NCBI RefSeq assembly: GCF_026898155.1 | Contig: NZ_CP114029.1 | Coordinates: 1,061,501 to 1,125,500, forward strand | DNA length: 64,000 nt | Direction of reading: 5' to 3' | Origin: Jiella pelagia | GTDB taxonomy: Bacteria; Pseudomonadota; Alphaproteobacteria; Rhizobiales; Rhizobiaceae | Part shown: positions 18,766-27,924 of the stretch, in pieces | Layout of the letters: each line of letters opens with the position of its first letter | How positions within the stretch are numbered: the first letter of the stretch is position 1 | Translations under genes and position numbers: made by a program | The notes under the pieces: generated by a model | The model's input: the letters and a program-made list of their open reading frames with translations, nothing else | Database searches by the model: none | Told to the model about the DNA's origin: nothing

Positions 18766-19140
18766 ATGTCTGACGCATTTTCCGTCTTTTCGCCGCTTCC
18801 AGCCCTGTTCGAAGCCGAGCCCCGATTGGTGCGCCAAGCGGCCCTTGCCCGGTTCACGCTGCTTTTGGGCGCTGGCGACGAAGAGTGCCGCCTCGTTCTC
18901 GATCGCCAGTCCCTGCGCATTGAAGCGGCGAACGGGCCGATGGACGACTGGGACGTCGCGCTGCGCGGCGATGCCGATGTGTGGTCCGACCATTGGCGTG
19001 ATGTTCCGCCACCCAGCGCTGCCGATATCTTCGGTATGAGCCGCCACGGCCGCATGGTCATCGAAGGCAATTTCCTGCCGCTGATGCAGCACCTTCAGCT
19101 GATCAAGGATATTCTCGCGCTTCCGAGGGGGCGGGCATGA
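18766..19140 (+). CDS. Small SCP2 sterol-carrier-like protein
   Basis: A 124-residue protein from ATG 18766 (MSDAFSVFSPLPALFEAEPR). Residues 35-120 resemble an SCP2-type domain: a beta-strand region with alternating charges, then ADIFGMSRHGRMVIEGNFLP and the helix LMQHLQLIKDILALPRG. SCP2 domains bind hydrophobic ligands. Its stop overlaps the start of an alpha/beta hydrolase (ATGA), so the two are coupled and may handle the same hydrophobic or acyl substrate. The family assignment rests on recognisable pattern, not strong motifs. Confidence 0.65.
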   Translation: MSDAFSVFSPLPALFEAEPRLVRQAALARFTLLLGAGDEECRLVLDRQSLRIEAANGPMDDWDVALRGDADVWSDHWRDVPPPSAADIFGMSRHGRMVIEGNFLPLMQHLQLIKDILALPRGRA

Positions 19141-19998
19141 CGGCGAGCTTCGATCCGATCACCGGCCGCTACCTCCGTCTCGACATCGGCGGGCGGGCGC
19201 ACCGTCTCTACGTGGAAGAAGCCGGACAGGGTATCCCGATCATCTGCCTGCACACGGCGGGCTCCGACGCCCGGCAGTATCGCGGCATGTTGCTCGACGA
19301 GACGATCACCAGCGCCTTCCGCGTCATCGCCTTCGATCTGCCCTGGCATGGAAAGTCCAGTCCGCCCGAAGGCTGGCAGAACGACGAATACAAGCTTTCG
19401 ACAGAGGCCTATGTCGAGATCATTCTGGCGGTCTGCGATGCGCTTGAGGCTCGATCGTCCCGTGGTGATCGGATGTTCGATCGGCGGGCGGATCGTCCTG
19501 CAGCTGGCGGCCGATCATCCAGGCCGCTTCCGAGCCCTGATCGGCGCCCAGGCGGCCGCGTGGCAGGACCCCTGGTATGACACCGGATGGCTGAACCGCC
19601 CGGATGTTCATGGCGGCGCCGTCTGTGCCGCCCTGATCTCGGGGTTGATCGCGCCGGGCAGCCCCGACGCCGACCGGCACGAAACGCTCTGGCATTACAT
19701 GCAAGGCGGGCCTGGCGTCTTTAAGGGCGATTTGTGGTTCTACCGGGTGGATGGCGATCTGCGCGACACGATCGCCCGGATCGACACCGAACGCTGCCCG
19801 CTCTGGCTTTTGACCGGCGAATACGACTTCTCCTGCCGCCCCGCCGACACCATGGCGACGGCCGATGAGATCCCCGGCTGCCACGCGGTCGTGATGGAGC
19901 AGCTCGGTCATTTCCCGATGAGCGAACATCACGAACAGTTCGCCTTCTATCTGCGGCCCATCCTCAAGGAGATCACCGAGCGCGGAAACGCGTCTTAG
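19137..19998 (+). pseudogene. Alpha/beta hydrolase, single frameshift at 19446-19452
   Basis: The first frame (MTASFDPITGRYLRLDIGGR, PIICLHTAGSDARQYRGML, FDLPWHGKSSPPEG) provides the N-terminal part including the oxyanion region and the D-x-P-x-H-G motif. The second frame provides the nucleophile elbow (VVIGCSIGGRI, Ser in G-C-S-I-G), the acid region (LLTGEYDFSC) and the catalytic His (EQLGHFPMSEH). They join at GAGGCTC (19446-19452). Reading GAGCTC gives CDALELDRPVVIG and a continuous protein of about 286 residues. Its substrate is probably an ester or thioester linked to the neighbouring transport and ALDH genes. Confidence 0.85.
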
Positions 19999-20036
19999 AG
20001 ACGACACCGAAACGCATTCCAATGGGAGGACTATTC

Positions 20037-21206
20037 ATGAAACACCGTGCAATTCTCGGCGCTGCGGCGCTGCTCACCCTTCTCGCCGGCACGGCGCTGG
20101 CGCAGGAAAAGACCCTCAAGATCGGCGCGCTGGTGACGCAGTCGGGTGCTGGCGCCAGCTGGGGCAACGGCATGAAGCGGGCCGCCGAGCTGGCCGCCGC
20201 CGACGCCAACGAGGACGGTGGGCTCGACGTCGACGGGACGAAGTACAAGGTCGAGGTCATCGCCTATGACGACGGCTACAAGGCGAACGAGGCCGTGACG
20301 GCCGCCAATCGTCTCGTCTTCGAGGACAAGGTCAAATACATCATCGGAACGGTCGGCTCCGCGCCGATCCTGGCGATCCAGCCGATTACCGAGAAGGCCG
20401 GCGTGATCACCATGACGCTTGGCTTCACCTCGCAGGCCCTGTCGCCCGACAAGTCCTACACCTTCCGGCCGAATCCGACCACCGGCGAGGTCGCCCAGCC
20501 GCAGATCGACTGGCTGGTGAAGAACAAGGACATCAAGACGGTCGGAGCCTTGTTCCCCAATGACGAGACCGGCGAGGCCATCGCCAAGGATATCGGCGCC
20601 GCCTACAAGAACGCCGGTGCCGAAATGACGGCGACCGAATTCTTCGAGCGCAACCGGGTCGACTTCATTCCGCTTCTGACCCGGATCGTGGCGCAGGGCG
20701 TCGACGCAATCGAATTGGACGGCAACTCGCCGGTCACCGCCGGACAGATCGTCCAACAGGCCCGTGATATCGGCTTTGACGGGGTGATTATCCGCACCGG
20801 CGGGCCGGCCACCCAGGAAATCGTCAACGTCGCCGGCGAGGACGCGACCGAAGGCATGTATGTCCATTCGGCCTACGACCCGAATGTCGAGACCGCCGCC
20901 GCCTATGAGAGACGCTATGTCGACACGTATGGCGACGCGATGAACGGCTTCTCGCCGTTCTTCTATGACGGCACCAAGATGCTGCTGAAGGCCATCCAGG
21001 AATCGGGCACCGTCGATGACACGAAGGCCGTCAAAACGGCCCTCGAAAACATCCACGACTACAAGGGCGTCCTCGGAACCCTGAACTGGACTGGCAAGGA
21101 TACCTACGGGATCGCCCACCAGCTCGATTCTCCCTTCTACATCGCCAAGGTCGAGGGCGGAAAAGAGGTCATCGTCGCACGCTGCACGACTGCGGGCTGC
21201 GAATAA
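20037..21206 (+). CDS. livK: Branched-chain amino acid-type ABC transporter substrate-binding protein
   Basis: A 389-residue periplasmic binding protein from ATG 20037 (MKHRAILGAAALLTLLAGTA; signal peptide cleaved near LAQ) with GGGAGGA upstream. The Leu/Ile/Val-binding type I fold is indicated by LKIGALVTQSGAGASWG, AAADANEDGGLDVDG and KVKYIIGTVGSAPILAIQPI. It starts the Liv-type operon. The flanking SCP2-like protein, hydrolase and aldehyde dehydrogenase suggest the substrate is an aromatic or other carboxylate rather than an ordinary amino acid, which is common in this family. Confidence 0.92.
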   Translation: MKHRAILGAAALLTLLAGTALAQEKTLKIGALVTQSGAGASWGNGMKRAAELAAADANEDGGLDVDGTKYKVEVIAYDDGYKANEAVTAANRLVFEDKVKYIIGTVGSAPILAIQPITEKAGVITMTLGFTSQALSPDKSYTFRPNPTTGEVAQPQIDWLVKNKDIKTVGALFPNDETGEAIAKDIGAAYKNAGAEMTATEFFERNRVDFIPLLTRIVAQGVDAIELDGNSPVTAGQIVQQARDIGFDGVIIRTGGPATQEIVNVAGEDATEGMYVHSAYDPNVETAAAYERRYVDTYGDAMNGFSPFFYDGTKMLLKAIQESGTVDDTKAVKTALENIHDYKGVLGTLNWTGKDTYGIAHQLDSPFYIAKVEGGKEVIVARCTTAGCE

Positions 21207-21213
21207 CGGCAGG

Positions 21214-21240
21214 GCCGCGCGGATCCTCGATCCGCGCGGC
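21214..21240 (+). terminator. Stable hairpin between livK and livH
   Basis: An 11-bp perfect stem (GCCGCGCGGAT / ATCCGCGCGGC) with a 5-base loop follows 7 bp after the livK stop. There is no run of T afterwards, so it is more likely an mRNA-stabilising or partial attenuation structure, giving more binding protein than membrane subunits, than a full terminator. Confidence 0.65.
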
Positions 21241-21263
21241 GCCAGCAGAAAAGGCTGATCCCC

Positions 21264-22127
21264 TTGAGTTTCCTCATCGCGCAATCGCTGGTCAACGGCG
21301 TCATCCTCGGCACGCTTTATCTCATGATGGCCATCGGCTTCACGCTGGTTTTCGGGGTGATGCGGATCGTCAATTTCGCCCATGGCGAGTTCTACATGAT
21401 GGGGGCCTTCGCCGCGCTCATCGGTGTGACGTGGCTCGGCCTGCCCTACGCCCTCACGCTGGCTCTGACGGTGGCTTTCGCCATCCTTCTCGGCGCGCTG
21501 GTCGAACGTGTCGTGTTTCGACCATTCCGCTCCGACGAGCTGTCGGGCATGATCGCCTCGCTCGGCCTGGCGATGATCCTGCAGAACGGCGCTCTTCTTC
21601 TCTTCGGTCCCGATCCGCAGGCCTTTCCGTCGATGGTGTCGGGCGTCTTCCGGATCGGCGAGATGATCATCCCGAAATCCCGCTCCCTGGCGCTCGGCGT
21701 TGGGGTGGTGATCCTGGTCGGCTTCTATGTCTTCCTGATGCACACCCGGTTCGGTCGCGGCCTCCGGGCGCTGGTGCAGGACCAGGAGGTTGCCGCCCTT
21801 TACGGCGTCAGACCTGAGATCGTTTATCCGCTCGGCCTTGGTCTGGGCATCGCACTCGCCGCCGCGGCAGGCGGGCTGATGGCGCCCCTCTTCGGCGTCT
21901 CCCCCTTCATTGGCGCGACGCCGCTGCTCAAGGCCTTCATCGTCGTCATTCTCGGCGGTCTCGGCTCGATCCCGGGTGCAGCCTTGGCGGCGATGCTTCT
22001 CGGCCTGATCGAGAGCTTCACAAGTTCCTTCGTCAGCGCCTCGGCCGCCGATATCGTTACCTTCGCGCTCGTCGTCGGCGTTCTTCTGGTCCGCCCCTCG
22101 GGCATTCTCGGACGGGGTGAGTCATGA
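21264..22127 (+). CDS. livH: Branched-chain amino acid-type ABC permease (LivH)
   Basis: A 287-residue inner-membrane permease with about eight hydrophobic segments. GVMRIVNFAHGEFYMMGAF near the N-terminus and FIVVILGGLGSIPGAALAAM near the C-terminus are the LivH hallmarks. The frame starts at a TTG (21264) with only a weak upstream Shine-Dalgarno; alternative starts would delete the first membrane segment. Its stop overlaps the livM start as ATGA. Confidence 0.92.
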   Translation: MSFLIAQSLVNGVILGTLYLMMAIGFTLVFGVMRIVNFAHGEFYMMGAFAALIGVTWLGLPYALTLALTVAFAILLGALVERVVFRPFRSDELSGMIASLGLAMILQNGALLLFGPDPQAFPSMVSGVFRIGEMIIPKSRSLALGVGVVILVGFYVFLMHTRFGRGLRALVQDQEVAALYGVRPEIVYPLGLGLGIALAAAAGGLMAPLFGVSPFIGATPLLKAFIVVILGGLGSIPGAALAAMLLGLIESFTSSFVSASAADIVTFALVVGVLLVRPSGILGRGES

Positions 22128-23098
22128 GCACTGTTTCCACCATGCCTGCGACCGGCAGGGTCAGCGTCGGCGGGGCGGTCTTTGCGATCGCGCTCGTTGT
22201 CCTGGCGCTCGTCCCCTGGTTTACCGGCAGCACGTTCCATTTCCACATCGCCATCATGGTTTGCCTCGCAGCCATGGCGTCGGCGGGCCTTGCGACGATT
22301 GCCTGGGTCGGCCAGCTTTCCCTCGCACACGGAGCTTTCGTCGGCATCGGCGCTTACGCCAGCGTGCTCTTGGTGACGCGGCTGGGCGTGCCGTTCCTGA
22401 TCGCTCTGCCGGCTTCCGCCATCGTGGCGGGCGCCGTCGCCTATCTGATCGGCAAGCCGTTGCTGCGTCTGTGCGGCGTCTATTTCGTCCTCATCACCTT
22501 CGCGCTGAACGAACTGTTCCGGCTCGTGATGCTCGAGTTTCCCTCCGTATCCGGCGGCTCCAGCGGCATTGCCGGTATTCCGAAGATTTCGCTCTTCGGC
22601 ATCGTGCTCGAGCATCAGCCGGAGGTCTATGTCTTCACTCTCGTCATGCTGGCCTTTGTCATGGCGCTTTTATGGACCATCAGGAACGGCCCGCTGGGCC
22701 GACGGTTCGCAGCGGTCGAGGAGAACCTCGTTCTCGCCGAGGCCTCGGGCATTCCGACAGCCCGGACCCAGAACGCCGCCTTCGTGATCGGCAGCGCCAT
22801 TGCCGGATTCACCGGTGCGATCATGGCCCACTACATCGGATTCATCTCGCCGGAGAGCTTCGCCTTTCAGCTTTCCGTCTCCTACGTGATCATCCTCGTG
22901 ACCGGCGGACGCCTGTCCCTGGCTGGCCCGCTCATCGGTGCGATCTTCCTCGTGCCCCTTCCCGAATTTCTGCGCAGCGCACAGCAATATCAGCACATCA
23001 TCTACGGTGTGGTGTTGATCCTGGTTCTGCGCTTCCTGCCCGGCGGCTTGGCAGCTCTTCCACGCAAGCTCCTTGGTTCCGAAAGGAGCGGCGGATGA
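22124..23098 (+). CDS. livM: Branched-chain amino acid-type ABC permease (LivM)
   Basis: A 324-residue second permease subunit. Motifs include WVGQLSLAHGAFVGIGAYAS, GVYFVLITFALNELFRL and the coupling-helix region EENLVLAEASGIPTARTQNA, in which the usual ENDxxAxxxGI appears as ENLVLAEASGI. It forms a heterodimer with LivH. Both ends overlap neighbouring genes by ATGA, so the whole set is translationally coupled. Confidence 0.92.
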   Translation: MSTVSTMPATGRVSVGGAVFAIALVVLALVPWFTGSTFHFHIAIMVCLAAMASAGLATIAWVGQLSLAHGAFVGIGAYASVLLVTRLGVPFLIALPASAIVAGAVAYLIGKPLLRLCGVYFVLITFALNELFRLVMLEFPSVSGGSSGIAGIPKISLFGIVLEHQPEVYVFTLVMLAFVMALLWTIRNGPLGRRFAAVEENLVLAEASGIPTARTQNAAFVIGSAIAGFTGAIMAHYIGFISPESFAFQLSVSYVIILVTGGRLSLAGPLIGAIFLVPLPEFLRSAQQYQHIIYGVVLILVLRFLPGGLAALPRKLLGSERSGG

Positions 23099-23871
23099 GC
23101 GGCTTTCTGAAACTCAACGGCCTCGGCAAGCGGTTCGGCGGTCTCGCCGCCCTCACCGACGTGACGTTCGAAGCCACCGAGGGCAAGGTCACCGGCCTGA
23201 TCGGTCCGAACGGCGCCGGCAAGACCACCTGCTTCAACCTCTTGACAGGCACCTTCGCACCGACCGCCGGCAAGGTCCTGTTTCAGGGCAAGGACATCAC
23301 CGGCCTGCCGCCCCACAAAGTGGTCGAGGCGGGATTGGCGCGCACGTTCCAGTCCGCCACCACCTTTCCGAAGGCGAGCGTTCGCGAGAACATCATGCGC
23401 GGCGCCCTGCTGCGTCATCCGCTCGGTCCGGTCGCTTCGATCCTTGGCGGGGCAACGGCAAAACGGGCCGTCTCCCGCGCCGAAGAGACGGTCGTGGAGG
23501 TCATGGATGCGCTGGAGCTGACGCCCTATGCGGATCGCGAGGCAGGCACTCTCGCCTATGGCCACCAGAAGCGCCTCGGCGTTGCGATCGGCCTTGCGAC
23601 CCGGCCCCGCATCCTCTTGCTCGACGAGCCTGCAGCGGGCCTCAACCCCGACGAGGTCGACCGCTTCGGCCAGATGCTGACGATGCTCAAGGAGCGCTTC
23701 GATCTCTCCATGCTGATCGTGGAGCATCACATGCGGCTGATCATGCGCATCTGCGATCACATCGTCGTCCTCGACCATGGCGAGATGATCGCCGAGGGCA
23801 GCCCGGCGGAGATCCAGAAGGACCCCCGCGTCATCGAGGCCTATCTGGGAGGCGATGCCCATGCCGGGTGA
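23095..23871 (+). CDS. livG: Branched-chain amino acid-type ABC ATPase (LivG)
   Basis: A 258-residue ATPase starting at ATG 23095 (MSGFLKLNGLGKRFGGLAAL). Walker A is GPNGAGKTT, Walker B is ILLLDEPAAGLN and the switch His is IVEHHM. The signature motif is altered: the region reads LAYGHQKRLGVAIGLATRP, i.e. YGHQKR where many LivG proteins have YGxQRRLEIA; this is within family variation. It overlaps livM by 4 bp and livF by 17 bp. Confidence 0.92.
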   Translation: MSGFLKLNGLGKRFGGLAALTDVTFEATEGKVTGLIGPNGAGKTTCFNLLTGTFAPTAGKVLFQGKDITGLPPHKVVEAGLARTFQSATTFPKASVRENIMRGALLRHPLGPVASILGGATAKRAVSRAEETVVEVMDALELTPYADREAGTLAYGHQKRLGVAIGLATRPRILLLDEPAAGLNPDEVDRFGQMLTMLKERFDLSMLIVEHHMRLIMRICDHIVVLDHGEMIAEGSPAEIQKDPRVIEAYLGGDAHAG

Positions 23872-24574
23872 ACTTTCGATCAAGAATCTGTCCGTCAGCT
23901 ACGGCCCGGTCCAGGCGCTCTGCGATGTGAGCTTCGACGTTCCGGCGGGCAGGGTCGCGGCGCTGGTCGGATCGAACGGGGCCGGCAAAAGCACGGTCCT
24001 GAAGAGCATCTGCGGTCTCGTCGCCCCGACCAGCGGGACGATCGAGGTCGATGGCGAGACCGTCGCGCCACGGCCTGGGGACGCCTTGAAGCTCGGCGTG
24101 GCGATGTCGCCCGAGGGACGCCGACTGTTTCCCCGCCTGAGCGTCGAGGAAAATCTCCTGATGGGCGCCTACACGGTATCCGACCAGACGGCTCGCAAGA
24201 CCATGCTCGACCGGGTCTTCGGCTATTTTCCCCGCGTCAAGGAGCGCCGCCGCCAGATGGCAGGCTCCCTGTCAGGCGGCGAGCAACAGATGGTGGCGAT
24301 CGGCAGGGCCCTGATGGCCCAGCCCAAGTTGCTTCTTCTCGACGAGCCCTCGCTCGGCATTGCGCCCATCATCGTCGCCGAACTCGGCAAGATCATCACC
24401 GAGATCAATCGCGATCTCGGCATGACGGTGCTCTTGGTCGAGCAGAACGCCAACATGGCGCTGGCCCTCGCGGAGACGGGGATCGTTCTCGAGACGGGAA
24501 GCGTGATGATGACCGGAACGGGACAAGAGCTGCTGGCAAGCCCGGTCGTCCGGGCCGCATATCTCGGAATATAA
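23855..24574 (+). CDS. livF: Branched-chain amino acid-type ABC ATPase (LivF)
   Basis: A 239-residue ATPase (MPMPGELSIKNLSVSYGPVQ; a second ATG two codons later at 23861 is equally possible). Walker A GSNGAGKST, signature LSGGEQQMVAIGRALM, Walker B LLLLDEPSLGIAP and the LivF-typical ending VEQNANMALALAETGIVLE are all present. It forms the ATPase pair with LivG. The aldehyde dehydrogenase gene follows after 14 bp. Confidence 0.92.
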   Translation: MPMPGELSIKNLSVSYGPVQALCDVSFDVPAGRVAALVGSNGAGKSTVLKSICGLVAPTSGTIEVDGETVAPRPGDALKLGVAMSPEGRRLFPRLSVEENLLMGAYTVSDQTARKTMLDRVFGYFPRVKERRRQMAGSLSGGEQQMVAIGRALMAQPKLLLLDEPSLGIAPIIVAELGKIITEINRDLGMTVLLVEQNANMALALAETGIVLETGSVMMTGTGQELLASPVVRAAYLGI

Positions 24575-24588
24575 GAAAGGACCGCTGG

Positions 24589-26064
24589 ATGCCGTTGTTG
24601 GAAGTACCGGCCACTTTGCCGAACGTCGATCAGGTCGAACCCCTCCTGATCGGCGGGCGGCCGGTCGCGGGCGACGGCGAGGTCATGGAGGTCGTCAACC
24701 CGGCGGATGGGCGGCTCATCGGGCGGGTCGCCACGTCGAGCCCCGCTCAGGTCGATCGGGCGATCGACCTTGCCGCCTCTTCCTTGCAAAGCACGGGCTG
24801 GAGTGCGCTGCCGCCCCATGAGCGCGCCCGCATCCTTGCCCGTGCGGCGGACGAGATCGAGCGCAAGGCCGATCATCTGGCCGAACTGCAGATGCTCGAA
24901 AACGGCAAGACACGCAAGGAAAGCCGCGGCCAGGCCATGGCTGCGGCCGGGATCTTCCGCTACTACGCAGCGGTCTGCGAATGCAGCGAAGATCACATGC
25001 CCCCCGCCCGCGGCGACTACTTCACCATGACCGTGCACGAGCCTGTCGGCGTGGTCGCTGCCTTGACCCCTTGGAATTCGCCGCTGACGATGGGCGCCCA
25101 GAAGATCGCGCCGGCGCTGGCGGCCGGAAACGCGGTGGTGCTGAAGGCGGCGGAGACGACCTCCTTCGTTTCGCTCGCCCTCGGCCAGTGTGCCGTCGCG
25201 GCAGGACTTCCAGACGGTCTCCTGTCGGTCATTGCCGGACGGGTCGAGACCGCCGTGGCGCTGGTCGAGCATCCCGGAATCGGCCTGATCTCCTTCACCG
25301 GCGGCACGACGACCGGACAGAGCATCGCGCGCGGCGCCGCCGACCGCCTGGTCCCCCTCATCCTCGAACTCGGCGGCAAGTCTCCGCACATCGTCTTTGC
25401 GGACGCCGATCTCGAAGCGGCAGCGAAATCGGTCGCCTCCGGCATCTTCGGCGGAACCGGCCAGTCCTGCGTCGCCGGATCGCGGCTGTTCGTCGAGAAC
25501 GCGGTCGCTGGCAGGTTCCGGGAACTGCTCGTCGCGGAAGCGCAGACCATGCGCGTCGGCCCGCCGACCGATCCCGACAGCGTGCTCGGCCCGCTGGCGT
25601 CATTCAGCCACCGGGACCGGATCGAGGCCTTCGTCAGACGCGGTGTCGAAGCCGGCGGAGAAGTTCTGGTCGGCGGCAAGCGGCCGGAGGGCCGGGACTT
25701 CGAAGACGGCGCCTATTATCTTCCGACGATCATCGGCAACGTCAAAAATTCCGACGCGATCGCGCAGGAGGAGATCTTCGGGCCTGTCCTGTGCTTCATG
25801 ACCTTCGACGACGAGACCGATCTCATCGCATCGGCGAATGACAGCGTCTACGGTCTCGCTTCCGGCATCTGGACCAATGACTATCGCAGGGCTTGGCGCG
25901 TGTCCCGCGCGCTCGAGGCCGGAACGGTCTGGATCAACACCTACAAGCAGCTTTCGATCGCGGCACCCTTCGGCGGCTACAAGCTCTCCGGACTTGGCCG
26001 AGAAAAAGGGCTGCAAGGCATGCGCGCCTATCAGCAGACGAAGAGCTTGTACTGGGCGGCGTGA
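24589..26064 (+). CDS. Aldehyde dehydrogenase family protein
   Basis: A 491-residue NAD(P)-dependent aldehyde dehydrogenase. Conserved features are the Asn/oxyanion region ALTPWNSPLTMGAQKIAPAL, the glycine motif FTGGTTTGQSI, the catalytic Glu in LELGGKSPHIVF and the catalytic Cys in GGTGQSCVAGSR. The C-terminus has the IFGPVLC and FGGYKLSGLGREKG motifs. It is the last gene of the Liv-type operon (14 bp from livF), so it probably oxidises an aldehyde derived from the imported compound. The specific substrate cannot be read from the sequence. Confidence 0.92.
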   Translation: MPLLEVPATLPNVDQVEPLLIGGRPVAGDGEVMEVVNPADGRLIGRVATSSPAQVDRAIDLAASSLQSTGWSALPPHERARILARAADEIERKADHLAELQMLENGKTRKESRGQAMAAAGIFRYYAAVCECSEDHMPPARGDYFTMTVHEPVGVVAALTPWNSPLTMGAQKIAPALAAGNAVVLKAAETTSFVSLALGQCAVAAGLPDGLLSVIAGRVETAVALVEHPGIGLISFTGGTTTGQSIARGAADRLVPLILELGGKSPHIVFADADLEAAAKSVASGIFGGTGQSCVAGSRLFVENAVAGRFRELLVAEAQTMRVGPPTDPDSVLGPLASFSHRDRIEAFVRRGVEAGGEVLVGGKRPEGRDFEDGAYYLPTIIGNVKNSDAIAQEEIFGPVLCFMTFDDETDLIASANDSVYGLASGIWTNDYRRAWRVSRALEAGTVWINTYKQLSIAAPFGGYKLSGLGREKGLQGMRAYQQTKSLYWAA

Positions 26065-26324
26065 GGCGGCACGGCTGACGTCCGTCCTGATGGTTTGCCG
26101 CGCGATCGGAAAATCTTCGACCCGACCAGCCGCCGCGATGCCGGTGTTTGAGGCGGTTCAGATTTCCTGATGACCGGTACCTTGTGAAAACTAACGTCGG
26201 CACCAACGGTCCGGCCTCCGAGCTCTTCAACTAATAGCGCGTCGGAGAGGGTTCTCTGGCGATCGTGCCGGAACGCATGGAGGGCTCGCCGGCCTCGCTG
26301 TCCGGCAGATCGTTGGGCGCGGCG

Positions 26325-26465
26325 TCACCCGGTGGATTTCGCCCGGCCATGCTGCATCATTGCGTTGAGGAGGCCACCAGGATCGAACGCGGTCTTCGGA
26401 TCGGCGCCCGACAGAAGCTGGTCGAGCAGAGCGTCAGGGATGCTGGGTTCTTTGCGGCGGGCCAT
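26325..26465 (-). pseudogene. IS256-family transposase N-terminal remnant
   Basis: The 46-residue frame MARRKEPSIPDALLDQLLSG followed by ADPKTAFDPGGLLNAM is the start of an IS256-family (Mutator) transposase, whose usual N-terminus is nearly identical (MTRRKEPTIPDELLDQLLAG). The remaining 350 or so residues are missing, so it is a truncated relic. It adjoins an IS21 relic. Confidence 0.75.
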
Positions 26466-26528
26466 GGGGATCTCCTTCCGTCCCATTATGCCCCGCCCAC
26501 ACGCGGAATTCCTGACACTGCCATCCTT

Positions 26529-26690
26529 GCCGAAGAAGTCGAAGGCCGACACGTGACCGTCGAGGAACGCCTCCGTCGTCTCGGCCGGATAGGCCTTCAC
26601 GAACGGCGCGTCCGCGTGCGGCAGATCCATGCAGAAGAAGTGGATCTTCTGCCGGACGTCGCCGATCTGTGATCCGGCGTGCAAAAGCAT
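26529..26690 (-). pseudogene. IS21-family IstA transposase fragment
   Basis: The minus-strand frame contains KIHFFCMDLPHADAPFVKAY followed by PAETTEAFLDGHVSAFDFFG, which is the conserved core of IstA from IS21-family elements (usual text CLDLPHSDACFVKAYPAETTEAFLDGHV). Both ends are missing and the frame runs into unrelated sequence. With the IS256 piece beside it this marks a decayed IS insertion site between the ALDH and nucleoside hydrolase genes. Confidence 0.75.
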
Positions 26691-26836
26691 CGCGCAGAAC
26701 CACACTAAATCTCGGCTCCGTCTGCCGTGCGCACAGCTTTTCCCTTTCTTTATCGCCGGACGCGAACAGTCGACAATTCGCTCCCCGCGCGGTGCAGTCA
26801 GGGAAGCGACGTCTTGGATCGATCTTCCGGGTCCAT

Positions 26837-27787
26837 TCAACCGCCTGAACCAAGCTTGGCCAGACGCTCCTCCATCCGCCGGTAAACTTCGTCCGGATTG
26901 GAACAGCCCCTCAGCCACAGGCAGTTGTCGGGCTTTCCGGTCTGGCGCAGCCAATCGACCACGGTCATGCCGCTCGTCAATTCCCCGGCGCATTCGACGT
27001 CGACCGGGCAGAGCCGACCGGTGAAGAGTTCGGGCCACAACAGCGCGCTCACCGCGACCGCATCATGCAAGGGACGGGACGCGGTGCCGTGCTTGGCATT
27101 TCCGTAGCGTTCGAAGAACGCCATCATTCCTGCGCAGGCCCGCATGACCTCGCTCCCGTGAGCAGCGAGCGACGACGACCAGTTCACCGGAGCGGGAGTG
27201 GCGTGCGTGCAGTCCAGCGGCACCGCCGTGATCGGAACGCCCGAGCGAAGGACGATCCGGGCCGCCTCCGGATCCACGAGAACGTTGTATTCCGCCGCGG
27301 GCGTCATGTTGCCGCCCTCGAAGAAGCCACCGCCCATGAAGACGATGCGCTCGATATTGTCGGCAATGTCTGGCGCCATGCGCAGCGCCATCGCGACGTT
27401 GGTCTGGGGCCCGAGGGCAATCAGGCAGACTTTTGCGGCATGAGTCCGCACCGTCTCGATGAGGAAATCCACGGCGTGCCCTTGCTCCGGCCCCCGTCGA
27501 GCCGGTGCCCAGTCCCAGCCGTCGATGCCGGTATCGCCATGGATTTCAGGCACCGGACGCGGGCCCCGCAGCAAGGGTCGCGCACAGCCAGCGTGAACGG
27601 CGACGTCAGCGCGACCCGCCAGTTCGACGATGCGACGAGCGTTATCGGTCGTCTGATCGAGGCCCATGTTCCCGGCTACGGTAGTAAGCCCCAAAACGTT
27701 CAGTTCCGGAGATGCGAGAGCCAGAAGGATCGCGAAAGCGTCATCCTGGCCCGGATCGGTATCGATGATGACATGGTGCAACGGCAT
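26837..27787 (-). CDS. Nucleoside hydrolase (inosine/uridine-preferring family)
   Basis: A 316-residue member of the calcium-dependent nucleoside hydrolase family, which cleaves the N-glycosidic bond of ribonucleosides. The N-terminal metal motif is intact (IIDTDPGQDDAFAILLAL), as are GLTTVAGNMGLDQTTDNA, LIALGPQTNVAMAL and the C-terminal metal Asp with catalytic region (PLHDAVAVSALLWPELF). The start at 27785-27787 has a good GGAGG site; the upstream frame extension is not family-like. It is divergent from the oxygenase gene at 27925 and may share its regulatory region. Confidence 0.92.
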   Translation of the reverse strand: MPLHHVIIDTDPGQDDAFAILLALASPELNVLGLTTVAGNMGLDQTTDNARRIVELAGRADVAVHAGCARPLLRGPRPVPEIHGDTGIDGWDWAPARRGPEQGHAVDFLIETVRTHAAKVCLIALGPQTNVAMALRMAPDIADNIERIVFMGGGFFEGGNMTPAAEYNVLVDPEAARIVLRSGVPITAVPLDCTHATPAPVNWSSSLAAHGSEVMRACAGMMAFFERYGNAKHGTASRPLHDAVAVSALLWPELFTGRLCPVDVECAGELTSGMTVVDWLRQTGKPDNCLWLRGCSNPDEVYRRMEERLAKLGSGG

Positions 27788-27870
27788 TGGGTCCTCCGGT
27801 CGAGCCACTGCCCTACTGAAGAGCAATGGCCTAAAGTTTAGGCAGAGAGAAAAACAAGGCAATTTTGCGC

Positions 27871-27904
27871 TTGACCCGTTCTAATAAGCAATATTGTATA
27901 CAGT
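27871..27904 (+). promoter_or_regulatory. Putative promoter with overlapping GntR/FCD-type operator
   Basis: A TTGACC hexamer (27871-27876) is followed 17 bp later by TTGTAT (27894-27899), a plausible -35/-10 pair for the oxygenase/polyamine-type operon. The -10 region overlaps ATTGTATACAGT (27893-27904), close to the ATTGTATACAAT palindrome bound by several GntR-family regulators of the FCD subgroup. A FCD-type regulator is encoded at the end of the same operon (32796-33512), so autoregulated repression is likely. Inferred from pattern and context only. Confidence 0.5.
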
Positions 27905-27924
27905 ATCCACAATGGAGTACCGCC

